Assembly: GCA_965655625.1 (NCBI GenBank)
Contig: CBFHHA010000038.1
Span: 1 to 23,487 of the forward strand
Source of the DNA: CAJJDF01 sp965655625
GTDB lineage: Bacteria > Bacteroidota > Bacteroidia > Flavobacteriales_D > CAJJDF01
DNA length: 23,487 nucleotides
Direction: 5' to 3'
The notes under the pieces are model-generated. The model was not told the origin of the DNA. It worked only from the letters and a program-made list of their open reading frames with translations, and searched no databases. This document shows, one piece after another, positions 8,359-17,536 of this stretch. How positions within the stretch are numbered: the first letter of the stretch is position 1; each line of letters begins with the position of its first letter. The position numbers and the translations under genes were made by a program.

Positions 8359-9480
8359 TTAGTTATTTAACATAACTGGCATTACCAACATCAAAATATC
8401 TTCTCCTTCGATATCCGTTTCGCTTGGTAAAATTATCCCTGCTCTTGAAGGGTCACTCATTTCCAAATGAATAGTGTCTGATTCTAAGTTAGAAAGCATT
8501 TCAATTAAAAATCTTGAATTAAATCCAATTTCTATGTCCGTTCCCTCATAGCTACAAGTCAATCTTTCATTGGCTGCATTAGCAAAATCTAGATCTTCTG
8601 CGCTAATAGCCAATTCACTTCCTGCTACTTTCAGCCTCACTTGGTGAGTAGATTTGTTTGAGAAAATCGACACTCTTTTCATTGAGTTCAACAATGATTG
8701 TCTTTCTACTGTTAGTCTATTTGGGTTTGTTTTTGGAATTACCGCATCATAGTTTGGATACTTTCCGTCAATTAATCGACACACTACATTGAAATCATCA
8801 AATTTGAAATGAACGTTAGATTCGCTGTACTCAATCATCACATCATCCGAGGTATTTCCAACCAAGTTCTTTAGTAAGTTAAGAGGTTTTTTTGGCACAA
8901 TGAAAGAAGCCGGAGAACTCGCCTGACTCGATGTACTTCTGTATCGCACCAACTTATGAGCATCGGTAGCAGCAAAAGTAACAGAATCACTCTCTAATTG
9001 GAAAAACACACCTGACATCACTGGTCTCAAATCGTCATTCCCAGTAGCAAAAATTGTTTTGTTAATAGCTCTTGATAATACATCAGATGACAAAGAAATT
9101 GTAGAAGGTGATTCTAATATTGGCGTATTAGGAAATTCGTCTTTATTTTGTCCACTTAGTTTGAACTTTCCATTATCTGAAGAAATCTCTATTCCAAAAT
9201 TTGACATATCTACGGAAAAAGTGAGAGGTTGCTCCGAGAAAGTCTTCAACGCATCCATTAAAAATTTAGCTGGAATTGCAACAGCACCATCTTCTTTCGC
9301 TTCTATTTCGAATTTGGAAGAAATAGTTGTTTCTAGATCTGAAGCCAAAACTGTTAATTGTTTTCCCTCTATTGAAAATAGAAAATTATCCAAAATAGGA
9401 AGAGTATTATTGGTACTCAACACTCCGCTTATAGACTGTAAGTGCTTGAGTAATAGTGTGCTTGAAACAATAAATTGCAT
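8359..9480 (-). CDS. dnaN: DNA polymerase III beta subunit (sliding clamp)
   Basis: A 373-residue bacterial beta clamp, the usual family length, made of three similar domains of about 120 residues. It starts MQFIVSSTLLLKHLQSISGV and ends LVMPVMLNN, the typical clamp C-terminus. The internal segment VSIFSNKSTHQVRLK, with its conserved Arg, is in the third domain. The clamp dimer rings DNA and tethers polymerase III and other partners. Unlike in many bacteria, dnaA and recF are not adjacent; here the neighbours are the rhomboid gene and tRNA-Cys. A TATCTTTG -7 element with an overlapping inverted repeat lies just upstream. Confidence 0.97.
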   Translation of the reverse strand: MQFIVSSTLLLKHLQSISGVLSTNNTLPILDNFLFSIEGKQLTVLASDLETTISSKFEIEAKEDGAVAIPAKFLMDALKTFSEQPLTFSVDMSNFGIEISSDNGKFKLSGQNKDEFPNTPILESPSTISLSSDVLSRAINKTIFATGNDDLRPVMSGVFFQLESDSVTFAATDAHKLVRYRSTSSQASSPASFIVPKKPLNLLKNLVGNTSDDVMIEYSESNVHFKFDDFNVVCRLIDGKYPNYDAVIPKTNPNRLTVERQSLLNSMKRVSIFSNKSTHQVRLKVAGSELAISAEDLDFANAANERLTCSYEGTDIEIGFNSRFLIEMLSNLESDTIHLEMSDPSRAGIILPSETDIEGEDILMLVMPVMLNN

Positions 9481-9514
9481 AATTGGTTGTAATATTTAAA
9501 TTGTATTTTATGCT

Positions 9515-9538
9515 CAAAGATACTTCTTTGGGAAGTAT
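9515..9538 (-). promoter_or_regulatory. dnaN -7 element with overlapping inverted repeat
   Basis: On the minus strand TATCTTTG (9522-9515) matches the -7 consensus exactly, 35 bases before the dnaN ATG. A perfect 7-bp inverted repeat, ATACTTC/GAAGTAT with a 5-base spacer (9520-9538), overlaps its edge and fills part of the spacer towards the -33 position. This placement suits an operator. No TTG was found at the expected distance. Confidence 0.45.
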
Positions 9539-9634
9539 TGAATGAAATGACTCTTCTATTTTTTTTAACAATTCCACTCAAGAAATGAACAACTTGAAAA
9601 TTTGGTAGAAAAAAATTATTTGTAAGCCAGTCAC

Positions 9635-9664
9635 TTGTTTTATTAGTGAAGTTTACTAAATTTG
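9635..9664 (+). promoter_or_regulatory. Promoter of tRNA-Cys
   Basis: TTG (9635-9637), a 19-base spacer and TAAATTTG (9657-9664) make a full match to the Bacteroidota housekeeping promoter. The expected start is near 9671, 10 bases before the mature tRNA. Confidence 0.75.
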
Positions 9665-9680
9665 CACACCACGTAAAAAT

Positions 9681-9751
9681 GGTCTCGTGGCCGAGCGGCT
9701 AGGCAGTGGTCTGCAACACCATCTACAGCGGTTCGAATCCGCTCGAGACCT
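9681..9751 (+). tRNA. tRNA-Cys (anticodon GCA)
   Basis: A 71-base cloverleaf. The acceptor stem is GGTCTCG with CGAGACC, then a D arm with GCC/GGC. The anticodon stem is GTGGT with ACCAT around loop CTGCAAC (anticodon GCA at 9713-9715), followed by a T arm AGCGG-TTCGAAT-CCGCT. The discriminator base is T, and CCA is not encoded. It has its own promoter and terminator. Confidence 0.95.
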
Positions 9752-9752
9752 C

Positions 9753-9791
9753 AAAAAAAACTCTTCTTGATATCAAGAAGAGTTTTTTTTT
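9753..9791 (+). terminator. Terminator of tRNA-Cys
   Basis: A perfect palindrome of 22 bases (9761-9782, centred on GATATC), preceded by eight A and followed by nine T. It is symmetric, so it can work in both directions. Confidence 0.9.
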
Positions 9792-10169
9792 GACTGGAAT
9801 TTGTGGGTTTATGTTTAGCGCTCTAAACGAATAATTTCCATCGAATTTAAGTTCTCATATATAGAAGTCGAAATATCAAAATAAGAGTTTTCTCAAACTA
9901 TTTTAGTAAATTTACGGGACGAGAATCGGTTTTCCAACAACCTAAAAAAACCAAACTTTTTTTAACAAAAAAATGTCAAAAAAAAAAAATTTCTAGAATC
10001 TAGCGTTGGTGGTAACTAACAAAAACGTTTGTTAATAAATGTCCTTTTTGTTAATTATTCAAATTGTCTTCCTCAGATATTTTATTCATTTTTGTAATGC
10101 GGAAGAAAGAAAGACAATCCGGTCTTCCCTCCTTCGAACTTTAAAAAATTAACAGCTAACACATTCAAA
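9792..10169. other. Long intergenic region upstream of nrdB
   Basis: About 380 bases with no credible gene. It contains poly-A/T tracts around 9945-9991, an imperfect palindrome AACAAAAACGTTTGTTAA at 10018-10035, and the nrdB promoter candidate at 10064-10094. Nothing else is recognised. Confidence 0.6.
10064..10094 (+). promoter_or_regulatory. Candidate nrdB promoter
   Basis: TTG (10064-10066), a 20-base spacer and CATTTTTG (10087-10094), one mismatch from TAnnTTTG. It would give a leader of about 70 bases. The palindrome at 10018-10035 lies just upstream. Confidence 0.4.
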
Positions 10170-11165
10170 ATGAACGAAACGAACCAAAACCTGCACCCCG
10201 AACCAATACTAACTGAAAACAACAACAGATTTGTTCTGTTCCCAATTCAACACGATGATATTTGGGCATATTACAAAAATGCTGAAGCGAGTTTTTGGAC
10301 TGCGGAGGAATTGGATTTGTCTTCGGACATTACAGACTGGGAAAACAAACTGAATGACGATGAGCGATATTTCATCAAACACATCTTGGCGTTCTTTGCT
10401 GCGAGTGATGGAATCGTAAATGAAAACTTGGCCGAAAATTTTGTTGCAGAAGTGCAATACACGGAGGCAAAGTTTTTCTATGGTTTTCAAATTGCCATTG
10501 AAAACATTCATTCTGAAACTTATTCTTTACTGATTGATACATTAATTTCAGATTCGAAAGAGAAGGATTACTTGTTTAACGCGATCGAAACTTTTCCGCC
10601 AGTACAAAAGAAAGCGGAATGGGCTTTGAGATGGATTGATAACGGAAGTTTTGCCGAAAGGTTAATTGCTTTTGCTGCGGTAGAAGGAATTTTCTTTTCT
10701 GGAAGTTTCTGCTCTATTTTCTGGTTGAAAAAGAGAGGACTAATGCCAGGACTCACATTCTCAAACGAGTTAATTTCGAGAGACGAAGGTTTACATTGTG
10801 ATTTTGCGGTATTGTTGCACAACAACCATGTAATAAACAAAGTTTCGCCAGAGAGAATCAAGGAAATTATTGTGAATGCTGTGGCCATTGAAAAAGAATT
10901 CGTGACAGAATCACTCCCCGTAAGATTGATCGGAATGAATTCTGATATGATGAATCAATACATCGAATTTGTGGCAGATAGATTATTGATAGAATTGAAT
11001 TGTGAAAAAGTATTCAATGCTACGAATCCTTTTGATTTCATGGACATGATCAACTTGCAGGGTAAAACAAACTTCTTTGAAAAAAGAGTGGGAGAATACC
11101 AAAAAGCTGGAGTTGCAAGCGCATCATCATCTGAGCAAACTTTTTCGCTAGACGAAGATTTTTAA
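10170..11165 (+). CDS. nrdB: Ribonucleoside-diphosphate reductase class Ia, small subunit (R2)
   Basis: A 331-residue ferritin-like radical-generating subunit that supplies dNTPs together with nrdA. The di-iron ligands are Asp80 (FFAASDG), Glu111 and His114 (IENIHSE), Glu172 (AAVEGIFFSGSF), and Glu206 and His209 (SRDEGLH). Tyr118, four residues after His114, is the radical tyrosine, so this is a tyrosyl-radical enzyme. The C-terminus FSLDEDF resembles the eukaryotic R2 tail that docks into the large subunit. Sequence blocks such as FYGFQIAIENIHSE are also eukaryote-like, as is known for many Bacteroidota enzymes. nrdA follows after 167 bases. Confidence 0.95.
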   Translation: MNETNQNLHPEPILTENNNRFVLFPIQHDDIWAYYKNAEASFWTAEELDLSSDITDWENKLNDDERYFIKHILAFFAASDGIVNENLAENFVAEVQYTEAKFFYGFQIAIENIHSETYSLLIDTLISDSKEKDYLFNAIETFPPVQKKAEWALRWIDNGSFAERLIAFAAVEGIFFSGSFCSIFWLKKRGLMPGLTFSNELISRDEGLHCDFAVLLHNNHVINKVSPERIKEIIVNAVAIEKEFVTESLPVRLIGMNSDMMNQYIEFVADRLLIELNCEKVFNATNPFDFMDMINLQGKTNFFEKRVGEYQKAGVASASSSEQTFSLDEDF

Positions 11166-11180
11166 AAAAAAACCTCACCA

Positions 11181-11236
11181 ATTAACACAAAATGGTATTA
11201 ACACAAGCCGGTTAATAATAGCCAGTTAATTTGTGT
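11181..11236 (+). repeat. ATTAACACAA direct repeats upstream of nrdA
   Basis: ATTAACACAA occurs exactly at 11181-11190 and 11197-11206, a 16-base period. The partly inverse TTTGTGTAA follows at 11230-11238. Operator use is inferred only from the position between nrdB and nrdA. Confidence 0.35.
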
Positions 11237-11332
11237 AAAGTGGTAGAATGTTTTAATTAATTTTAAAACAAACAGGAGAGAAATCCCCAAACAAAAAAAG
11301 AATATAGGAAAAGAAAAAAAAGACCCCAATTT

Positions 11333-13909
11333 ATGTATGTAGTTAAAAGAAACGGAAAAAAAGAAGCAGTACAGTTTGACAAAATCACAGCGAGAGTTCA
11401 AAAAATGTGTTATGGACTAAACCCATTAGTTGATTATACAAAAGTCGCCATGAAAGTGATTGAAGGATTGTACGATGGAGTAACTACAAGTGACTTGGAT
11501 AACTTGGCAGCTGAAATCGCAGCAACAAACACAATTACGCATCCAGATTATGCATTGCTAGCCTCAAGAATTGCTGTTTCTAATCTACACAAAAACACCA
11601 ACAAATCGTTCTCAAAAACGATGAAGGTGCTCTACGAATACGTAGACCCTATTACTAACGAACCAGCTAGCCTATTAGCTAATGATGTATACGCAATCAT
11701 CAAAGAAAACGAAGCATTACTGGACTCAACACTTATTTATGACCGTGACTTCAGGTACGATTACTTCGGATTCAAAACCTTGGAAAGATCCTATTTATTA
11801 AAAACTCACGGAAACGTTACTGAACGTCCACAGCACATGTTGATGAGAGTTTCTATCGGGATTCATAAAAATGACATTGAATCTGCTATAAAAACCTATC
11901 ACCTTATGTCACAAGGATGGTTTACACATGCCACTCCTACCCTATTCAACTCAGGAACCCCAAAACCACAAATGTCGTCTTGTTTCTTATTAACTACAAA
12001 AGAAGACAGTATTGATGGGATTTATGATACATTGAAACAAACGGCCAAAATTTCGCAATCTGCCGGTGGAATCGGTTTATCTATTCATGATGTAAGGGCA
12101 AAAGGTTCATACATAAAAGGAACGAATGGAACATCCAATGGAATAGTTCCTATGTTGAAAGTATTCAATGATACAGCAAGATACGTAGATCAAGGAGGAG
12201 GAAAAAGAAAAGGTTCTTTCGCTTTGTACCTAGAGCCATGGCACGCTGATGTTTTTGACTTCTTGGATTTGAAAAAGAATCATGGAAAAGAAGAACAAAG
12301 AGCAAGGGATTTATTCTACGCAATGTGGACTCCTGATTTGTTCATGAAGCGAGTTGAGGCTGACGAAGAATGGACTTTGATGTGCCCCAACGAATGTCCG
12401 GGACTTGCAGACAATTTTGGTGAAGAGTTTGAAAAGCTTTACACAAAATATGAGCAAGAAGGAAGAGGAAGAAAAACGATAAAAGCGCAGGAATTGTGGA
12501 ACAAGATTGTAGAGTCTCAAATAGAAACTGGAACTCCTTACATGTTGTACAAAGATGCAGCCAACAGAAAATCGAATCAACAAAACTTAGGGACAATTAA
12601 GTCTTCTAACTTATGTACAGAGATTATTGAATACACCGCACCAGATGAAGTTGCCGTTTGTAACCTAGCCTCTATTGCTTTACCGAAATTTGTAAAAGAA
12701 AAGAAATTCGACCATCAAAAACTTTACGATGTAACGTATCAAGCTACACTGAACCTGAATAAAATAATCGACAACAATTACTACCCAGTAAAAGAAGCCG
12801 AAAACTCGAACATGAGACACAGACCTATTGGTTTAGGTGTTCAAGGATTAGCTGATGCTTTTATTTTGATGAGGTACAATTTTGATTCTGAAGAAGCAAG
12901 AAGATTAAACTCGGAGATATTCGAAACCATTTATTTTGCTGCTATGACAGCATCAAAAGATTTGGCAAAAGTAGAAGGTCCTTACCAAACCTATGCTGGG
13001 TCTCCTGTTTCAAAAGGAGTTTTCCAATACGACATGTGGGGAATTACTCCATCTCCAAGATGGGATTGGGCAACATTAAAAAATGAAGTTCAAGCCAATG
13101 GGGTAAGAAACTCGTTATTGGTAGCTCCAATGCCTACAGCTTCTACAGCCTCTATTCTTGGAAATAATGAATGTTTCGAACCTTATACTTCGAACCTTTA
13201 TACACGAAGAGTTCTTTCTGGAGAATTTATCATTGTAAACAAGCATTTATTAAGAGACTTGGTAAACCTTGGACTTTGGAATAATGACCTGAAAAACCAA
13301 GTAATGATAGGTAATGGAAGTATCCAACACATTGATGAGATTCCTCAGAATATAAAAGACCTGTACAAAACAGCTTGGGAAATCAGTCAAAAATCTCTTA
13401 TCAACATGTCCGCAGACAGAGGCGCTTTTGTATGCCAATCTCAATCATTGAACATATTCATGGAGAATGCCAATTTTGGTAAATTAACTTCCATGCATTT
13501 TTATGGATGGAAAAAAGGATTAAAAACAGGTATGTATTACTTACGAACTAAATCTGCAGTAGATGCAATTAAGTTCACAGTGACCAAAGAAAAGAAGGCA
13601 GAACCAAAACCAGAAGAAAAAAAGCCAATCATCAACATGGCTCCAGAAACACCTGTTGCTCAGCCAGTAGAACCAACCAAAGTAGAAGAAACTGATGACA
13701 ACTATTCTTTTTCTCAATCTCAATCTGCTCCGGTTGTAGAACCTTTAGTTTCTCCCATGCACTCAGCGAGCGAGACAATTCCTCAGGTTCAATCTGCTCC
13801 ATCCAATAACGAACCGATGTTTGTAGATGTAAATGATGCGGCTTATCAAGCTGCCAAACTACAGTGCTCAATTGACAATCCAGATGATTGCGAAATGTGC
13901 GGAAGTTAA
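11333..13909 (+). CDS. nrdA: Ribonucleoside-diphosphate reductase class Ia, large subunit (R1)
   Basis: An 858-residue catalytic subunit that reduces ribonucleoside diphosphates. An N-terminal ATP-cone (about 1-90, starting MYVVKRNGKKEAVQFDKI) gives overall activity control. Active-site residues are Cys217 (MSSCFLL), Asn426, Cys428 and Glu430 (NLCTE), and Cys443 (VCNLAS), almost the numbering of yeast Rnr1. The conserved PMPTASTASILGNNECFEPY block is present. Residues about 745-835 form a linker rich in Pro, Glu, Ser and Gln. The tail CSIDNPDDCEMCGS carries the redox-active CxxC that re-reduces the active site, again eukaryote-like. It is downstream of nrdB and followed by a strong terminator. 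The 167-base gap before it contains short repeats. Confidence 0.96.
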   Translation: MYVVKRNGKKEAVQFDKITARVQKMCYGLNPLVDYTKVAMKVIEGLYDGVTTSDLDNLAAEIAATNTITHPDYALLASRIAVSNLHKNTNKSFSKTMKVLYEYVDPITNEPASLLANDVYAIIKENEALLDSTLIYDRDFRYDYFGFKTLERSYLLKTHGNVTERPQHMLMRVSIGIHKNDIESAIKTYHLMSQGWFTHATPTLFNSGTPKPQMSSCFLLTTKEDSIDGIYDTLKQTAKISQSAGGIGLSIHDVRAKGSYIKGTNGTSNGIVPMLKVFNDTARYVDQGGGKRKGSFALYLEPWHADVFDFLDLKKNHGKEEQRARDLFYAMWTPDLFMKRVEADEEWTLMCPNECPGLADNFGEEFEKLYTKYEQEGRGRKTIKAQELWNKIVESQIETGTPYMLYKDAANRKSNQQNLGTIKSSNLCTEIIEYTAPDEVAVCNLASIALPKFVKEKKFDHQKLYDVTYQATLNLNKIIDNNYYPVKEAENSNMRHRPIGLGVQGLADAFILMRYNFDSEEARRLNSEIFETIYFAAMTASKDLAKVEGPYQTYAGSPVSKGVFQYDMWGITPSPRWDWATLKNEVQANGVRNSLLVAPMPTASTASILGNNECFEPYTSNLYTRRVLSGEFIIVNKHLLRDLVNLGLWNNDLKNQVMIGNGSIQHIDEIPQNIKDLYKTAWEISQKSLINMSADRGAFVCQSQSLNIFMENANFGKLTSMHFYGWKKGLKTGMYYLRTKSAVDAIKFTVTKEKKAEPKPEEKKPIINMAPETPVAQPVEPTKVEETDDNYSFSQSQSAPVVEPLVSPMHSASETIPQVQSAPSNNEPMFVDVNDAAYQAAKLQCSIDNPDDCEMCGS

Positions 13910-13931
13910 TTAACCCAAAATAGTTTAACAC

Positions 13932-13967
13932 AAAGTCCTGATTACTCGTTTAATCAGGACTTTTTTT
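13932..13967 (+). terminator. Terminator of nrdA
   Basis: A perfect 13-bp stem (13932-13944 with 13951-13963), loop CTCGTT and a T run, 22 bases after the stop. Confidence 0.9.
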
Positions 13968-14129
13968 GTGTACGGACTTTTCGACAAAAATTCTTAATAC
14001 TTACTAGCAACTGACGTTTGAAAACGAACTAATCAATTAAATCCACGGAAAGAGGTACATTTCAATACTTTAAACTCAAAATAACGGGCAGATTTAATTA
14101 TATTTAAACCTCATAAATGCTCAAAACCA

Positions 14130-17100
14130 ATGAAAAGATTTTCACTACTCTCACTTATTTTTATCCAATCGCTTGGGATCTCACAAACCATAGGAGACAC
14201 AATTCGCATTCAATCCTTTGACTATTCAAGTCAAACAAGAGATACGATGGTTAATTTCCCTACTGATACAACCGTGAAATATGAGAAAATTTTGATGTAT
14301 TACAACATGCGATGCAAAGGAGGAAGAGTCTCCACAGGAACCAACCGAAACTTGGGATGTGGGGAATGGGATTATTCTTGCAACACGTATATTCATGATT
14401 CCACTCGATTTGACTCTACCAGAGCATTGGTTTCCAATTATTTAATCTCAAATTTTTCAGGGAACTCATTTCCATATTCCATTAATCCAATTTATGATTA
14501 CTACAGAAAGATAGAGAAAAAAACTACTGTCATAAGCACCACATCTGAGGATATTGATACTATTGGGTCTGGTAGTCTTGTTTCAAACAAAGTGATTCCT
14601 ACTCAACTACATACAGGAAAAACTCAATTCCTATACACAGCTACAGAACTATTGGCTGCTGGAATCACAGCAGGAAATATAGACGCACTATTACTTGACG
14701 CTAGTTCCACTGGATCAAGAGCAAATCAATTGAAAATTAACATAAAATCGACATCAAAATCCATACTGATTGCTGATTCTATTGATTTAAGTGGATTTAC
14801 GGAAGTATTCTACTCAACAACCCAACTTGCCACAGGCCTCAATAAATTTCAATTTCACACACCTTTTAACTGGGATGGAACCTCAAATTTAATTGTTGAA
14901 TTTACATTCAACGGAAACTCATCTGGCTTAGCGAACTCCATACTTTGTCACTCATCTTCACATGGCGGTCTTATGGCAGGTGGTGATTACTCACTCAAAT
15001 TTGAATCGGCTAATTTCATTGAAAGTAACTCCTACAAAGGAGTTGGAGGAACAACAAACCGAACCATGGAAGCTTGGATAAAAACTACCACTATCGGAGG
15101 TGAAATTCTTTCGTGGGGAAACAATGCTACAAGTGAAAAATGGAACTGGAGAACTACGAATAATGGTTATCAACGAATAGAAATAAACGGTGCTGGAGTT
15201 GTGGGTAGTACAAACATAGCAGACGGAAATTGGCATCATGTTGCAGCCATCCTGACTGGGAGTAGATTGTCTGACATTGAGTTTTACGTGGATGGAGTTT
15301 TGGATAGCAAAACATCTAATCCTTCCACTGCCATTAATACAAATATACTTTCTGGAATAAATGTTCAGGCAAGTAAAGGAATCCATAATCGTTACTTAAT
15401 TGGCGAAATGGACGAGTTGAGAATCTGGAACACCAATTTAAGTTTAGCAGATTTAAGAGCATGGAAACGAAAAAAAGTCACCTCTTCTCACCCAAACTAT
15501 TTGAATTTGGAAATGAATTACCGATTAAATTCTACGGGAACTATTGCTGTCGCAGATAGCTCAAGTAATGGAAATCACGGTATCATAAATGGCTCTTCCA
15601 ATAGAATCTCTTTTACCGGCGAAGATTTATTCAAAGAAATTTCGGAACTGAATATTCGTCCAAATATTCAATTTGCACAAGGCACTTACGTTTTATCCAC
15701 AGTAAATGACACCCTGTACGATTCAGTCCTACACCCTTCTCATTTGGTACAGGAGCGTCAAGTGTTTTCTAAATCGGGAGAATTGAGAAGTGATAGTATC
15801 GCAATCATCATGTCAAACACTTATTTTAATGCTGGAAAAACTTCCTATTTCTACAATTCAATGGGAGTAGTATATGACTCCGTATCCAATACACCAGATG
15901 GAACTATTACCCTCAGTGATCTGAGCTATTTCAATCGATTTCCTATGAAATTCGAAATCATGTCGTTTGTCACTCCTTATGGAATCAATTTGGATTTAGG
16001 ACCAACCGGTAAAACATGGATTTTTGATGTAACAGACTTCACTCCTTTTCTAAATGGAAAAAAAAGAATCACCATGGAAAGAGGTGGAGAATATCAAGAG
16101 GAAATGGATATCTCTTTTTTGTTTATTGTTGGAACTCCTGAACGTGAGGTAAAAGAAATAAAAGAAATTTGGCCCACCGGGTACCACGGCTATACGGATA
16201 TTATGGCCAACAAATATTTCGCTCCTAGAAAACTCCCTTTGGATACTTCGGCAAGCTATTTCGAGATAAAAACCTCTGTTACGGGCCACGGACAAGAAGG
16301 GGAGTTTATTCCAAGAATGCATTTTTTAAAAATAGACTCTAGTCACCAATTCGACTGGCAAGTATGGAAAGATTGCGGTGAAAACCCTGTTTTTCCGCAA
16401 GGTGGAACATGGATTTATGACCGAGCTGGGTGGTGTCCTGGAATGGCAACAGACATTCAAGAAAATGATATTACTGGGTTGGTTGGAAGAAACGACTCCG
16501 TTTTAATTGATTATGGGGTGAGCACTGCTGCCGGTACTTCCAATTATATTGTGAGCAATAAACTTATTACTTACGGTGAATATAACCACAACTTGGATGC
16601 TGCAATTGTTGATGTGGTTGCACCTTCTAACAGAGTAGAATATGAAAAAGAAAATGCCATCTGTCACTATCCCAAAATAACCATAAGAAACTCAGGAAAA
16701 ACAACATTAACCTCTCTCAAAATAGAGTTTTGGGTGAACAACAGTTCAACAAAAGAAGTTTTCAATTGGACCGGAAATTTGGCACCTTCTCAAAATGAAA
16801 TCGTAGAAATGCACGCTCCAAATACAATGTGGCAATCTGTTTCAGGATTAAATAATGTCTTTCATGCAGAAATAAGCCAACCCAATAACGGGAGTGATGA
16901 ATACAGTTTCAATAATTTTTACTCGTCTGAATTCACCGTTCCAGACTTCGTAGAGTCTCCTTTCCGAATCGATTATAGATCAAACAGCGCTGCAAGCGAA
17001 ACATCCTTTAAAATATTTGATGAATTTGGAACAGAAATTTACAGTAATTCTGGTCAAGCAAATAACACGCTCATGCGTGACACATTGAATTTAGGCTTAG

Positions 17101-17531
17101 GATGTTATAGATTAGTTGTGAAAGATACAGATGGGGATGGAATCGGTTTTTGGGCAAACTCGGATGGAACAGGTTACTTAAGGTTTCATAAAATGACTGG
17201 ACAAGCAGCCTGGGCTATAAATCCAGATTTTGGCGGGTCTTTTACTTACAATTTTACTGTTGGTTCTTACCTAAATTTGGAAGAAATCAGCAGCGAGATT
17301 GATTTTGAAATTTACCCGAATCCAACACGGGGAGACTTTAGTATTGAAGGAACCAATCTAGAACAAATGGACATAGAGCTAGTTAACATATTCGGACAAT
17401 CAATTCCGTTTGAAGCAATTAAAAAAGGAGAAATAACGACAATAAAAGGCACTCATTTAAAAGCGGGTGTTTATTATGTGATTGTTTCACATCCTAACGG
17501 AAAAGCAAGCAAGAAGCTAATTATCAACTAA
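14130..17531 (+). CDS. Secreted PNGase F-like glycoamidase with LamG insertion and T9SS type A sorting domain
   Basis: A 1133-residue exported protein. Signal peptide at about 1-19. An N-terminal PNGase F-like part contains CGEWDYSCNTYI, where the EWD aspartate corresponds to the catalytic Asp60 region of PNGase F. A LamG/concanavalin-like domain (about 284-435) carries the typical AWIK, GNWHHVA, FYVDG and GEMDELRIWN segments. The PNGase F C-terminal-like part (about 630-830) contains TGHGQEGEF and KDCGENPVFPQGGTWIYDR with AGWCPG. A CARDB-like stretch and a DTDGDGIGFW domain follow (about 945-1035). The last 75 residues (from FEIYPNPTRGDFSI to KLIIN) are a T9SS sorting domain. Family activity is cleavage of N-glycans from asparagine; activity and substrate here are inferred. 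Confidence 0.85.
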   Translation: MKRFSLLSLIFIQSLGISQTIGDTIRIQSFDYSSQTRDTMVNFPTDTTVKYEKILMYYNMRCKGGRVSTGTNRNLGCGEWDYSCNTYIHDSTRFDSTRALVSNYLISNFSGNSFPYSINPIYDYYRKIEKKTTVISTTSEDIDTIGSGSLVSNKVIPTQLHTGKTQFLYTATELLAAGITAGNIDALLLDASSTGSRANQLKINIKSTSKSILIADSIDLSGFTEVFYSTTQLATGLNKFQFHTPFNWDGTSNLIVEFTFNGNSSGLANSILCHSSSHGGLMAGGDYSLKFESANFIESNSYKGVGGTTNRTMEAWIKTTTIGGEILSWGNNATSEKWNWRTTNNGYQRIEINGAGVVGSTNIADGNWHHVAAILTGSRLSDIEFYVDGVLDSKTSNPSTAINTNILSGINVQASKGIHNRYLIGEMDELRIWNTNLSLADLRAWKRKKVTSSHPNYLNLEMNYRLNSTGTIAVADSSSNGNHGIINGSSNRISFTGEDLFKEISELNIRPNIQFAQGTYVLSTVNDTLYDSVLHPSHLVQERQVFSKSGELRSDSIAIIMSNTYFNAGKTSYFYNSMGVVYDSVSNTPDGTITLSDLSYFNRFPMKFEIMSFVTPYGINLDLGPTGKTWIFDVTDFTPFLNGKKRITMERGGEYQEEMDISFLFIVGTPEREVKEIKEIWPTGYHGYTDIMANKYFAPRKLPLDTSASYFEIKTSVTGHGQEGEFIPRMHFLKIDSSHQFDWQVWKDCGENPVFPQGGTWIYDRAGWCPGMATDIQENDITGLVGRNDSVLIDYGVSTAAGTSNYIVSNKLITYGEYNHNLDAAIVDVVAPSNRVEYEKENAICHYPKITIRNSGKTTLTSLKIEFWVNNSSTKEVFNWTGNLAPSQNEIVEMHAPNTMWQSVSGLNNVFHAEISQPNNGSDEYSFNNFYSSEFTVPDFVESPFRIDYRSNSAASETSFKIFDEFGTEIYSNSGQANNTLMRDTLNLGLGCYRLVVKDTDGDGIGFWANSDGTGYLRFHKMTGQAAWAINPDFGGSFTYNFTVGSYLNLEEISSEIDFEIYPNPTRGDFSIEGTNLEQMDIELVNIFGQSIPFEAIKKGEITTIKGTHLKAGVYYVIVSHPNGKASKKLIIN

Positions 17532-17536
17532 CTAAT

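Noticed and set aside
11166..11332. NrdR boxes before nrdA
   Set aside because: The repeats here do not fit the palindromic NrdR consensus, and no nrdR gene is visible.
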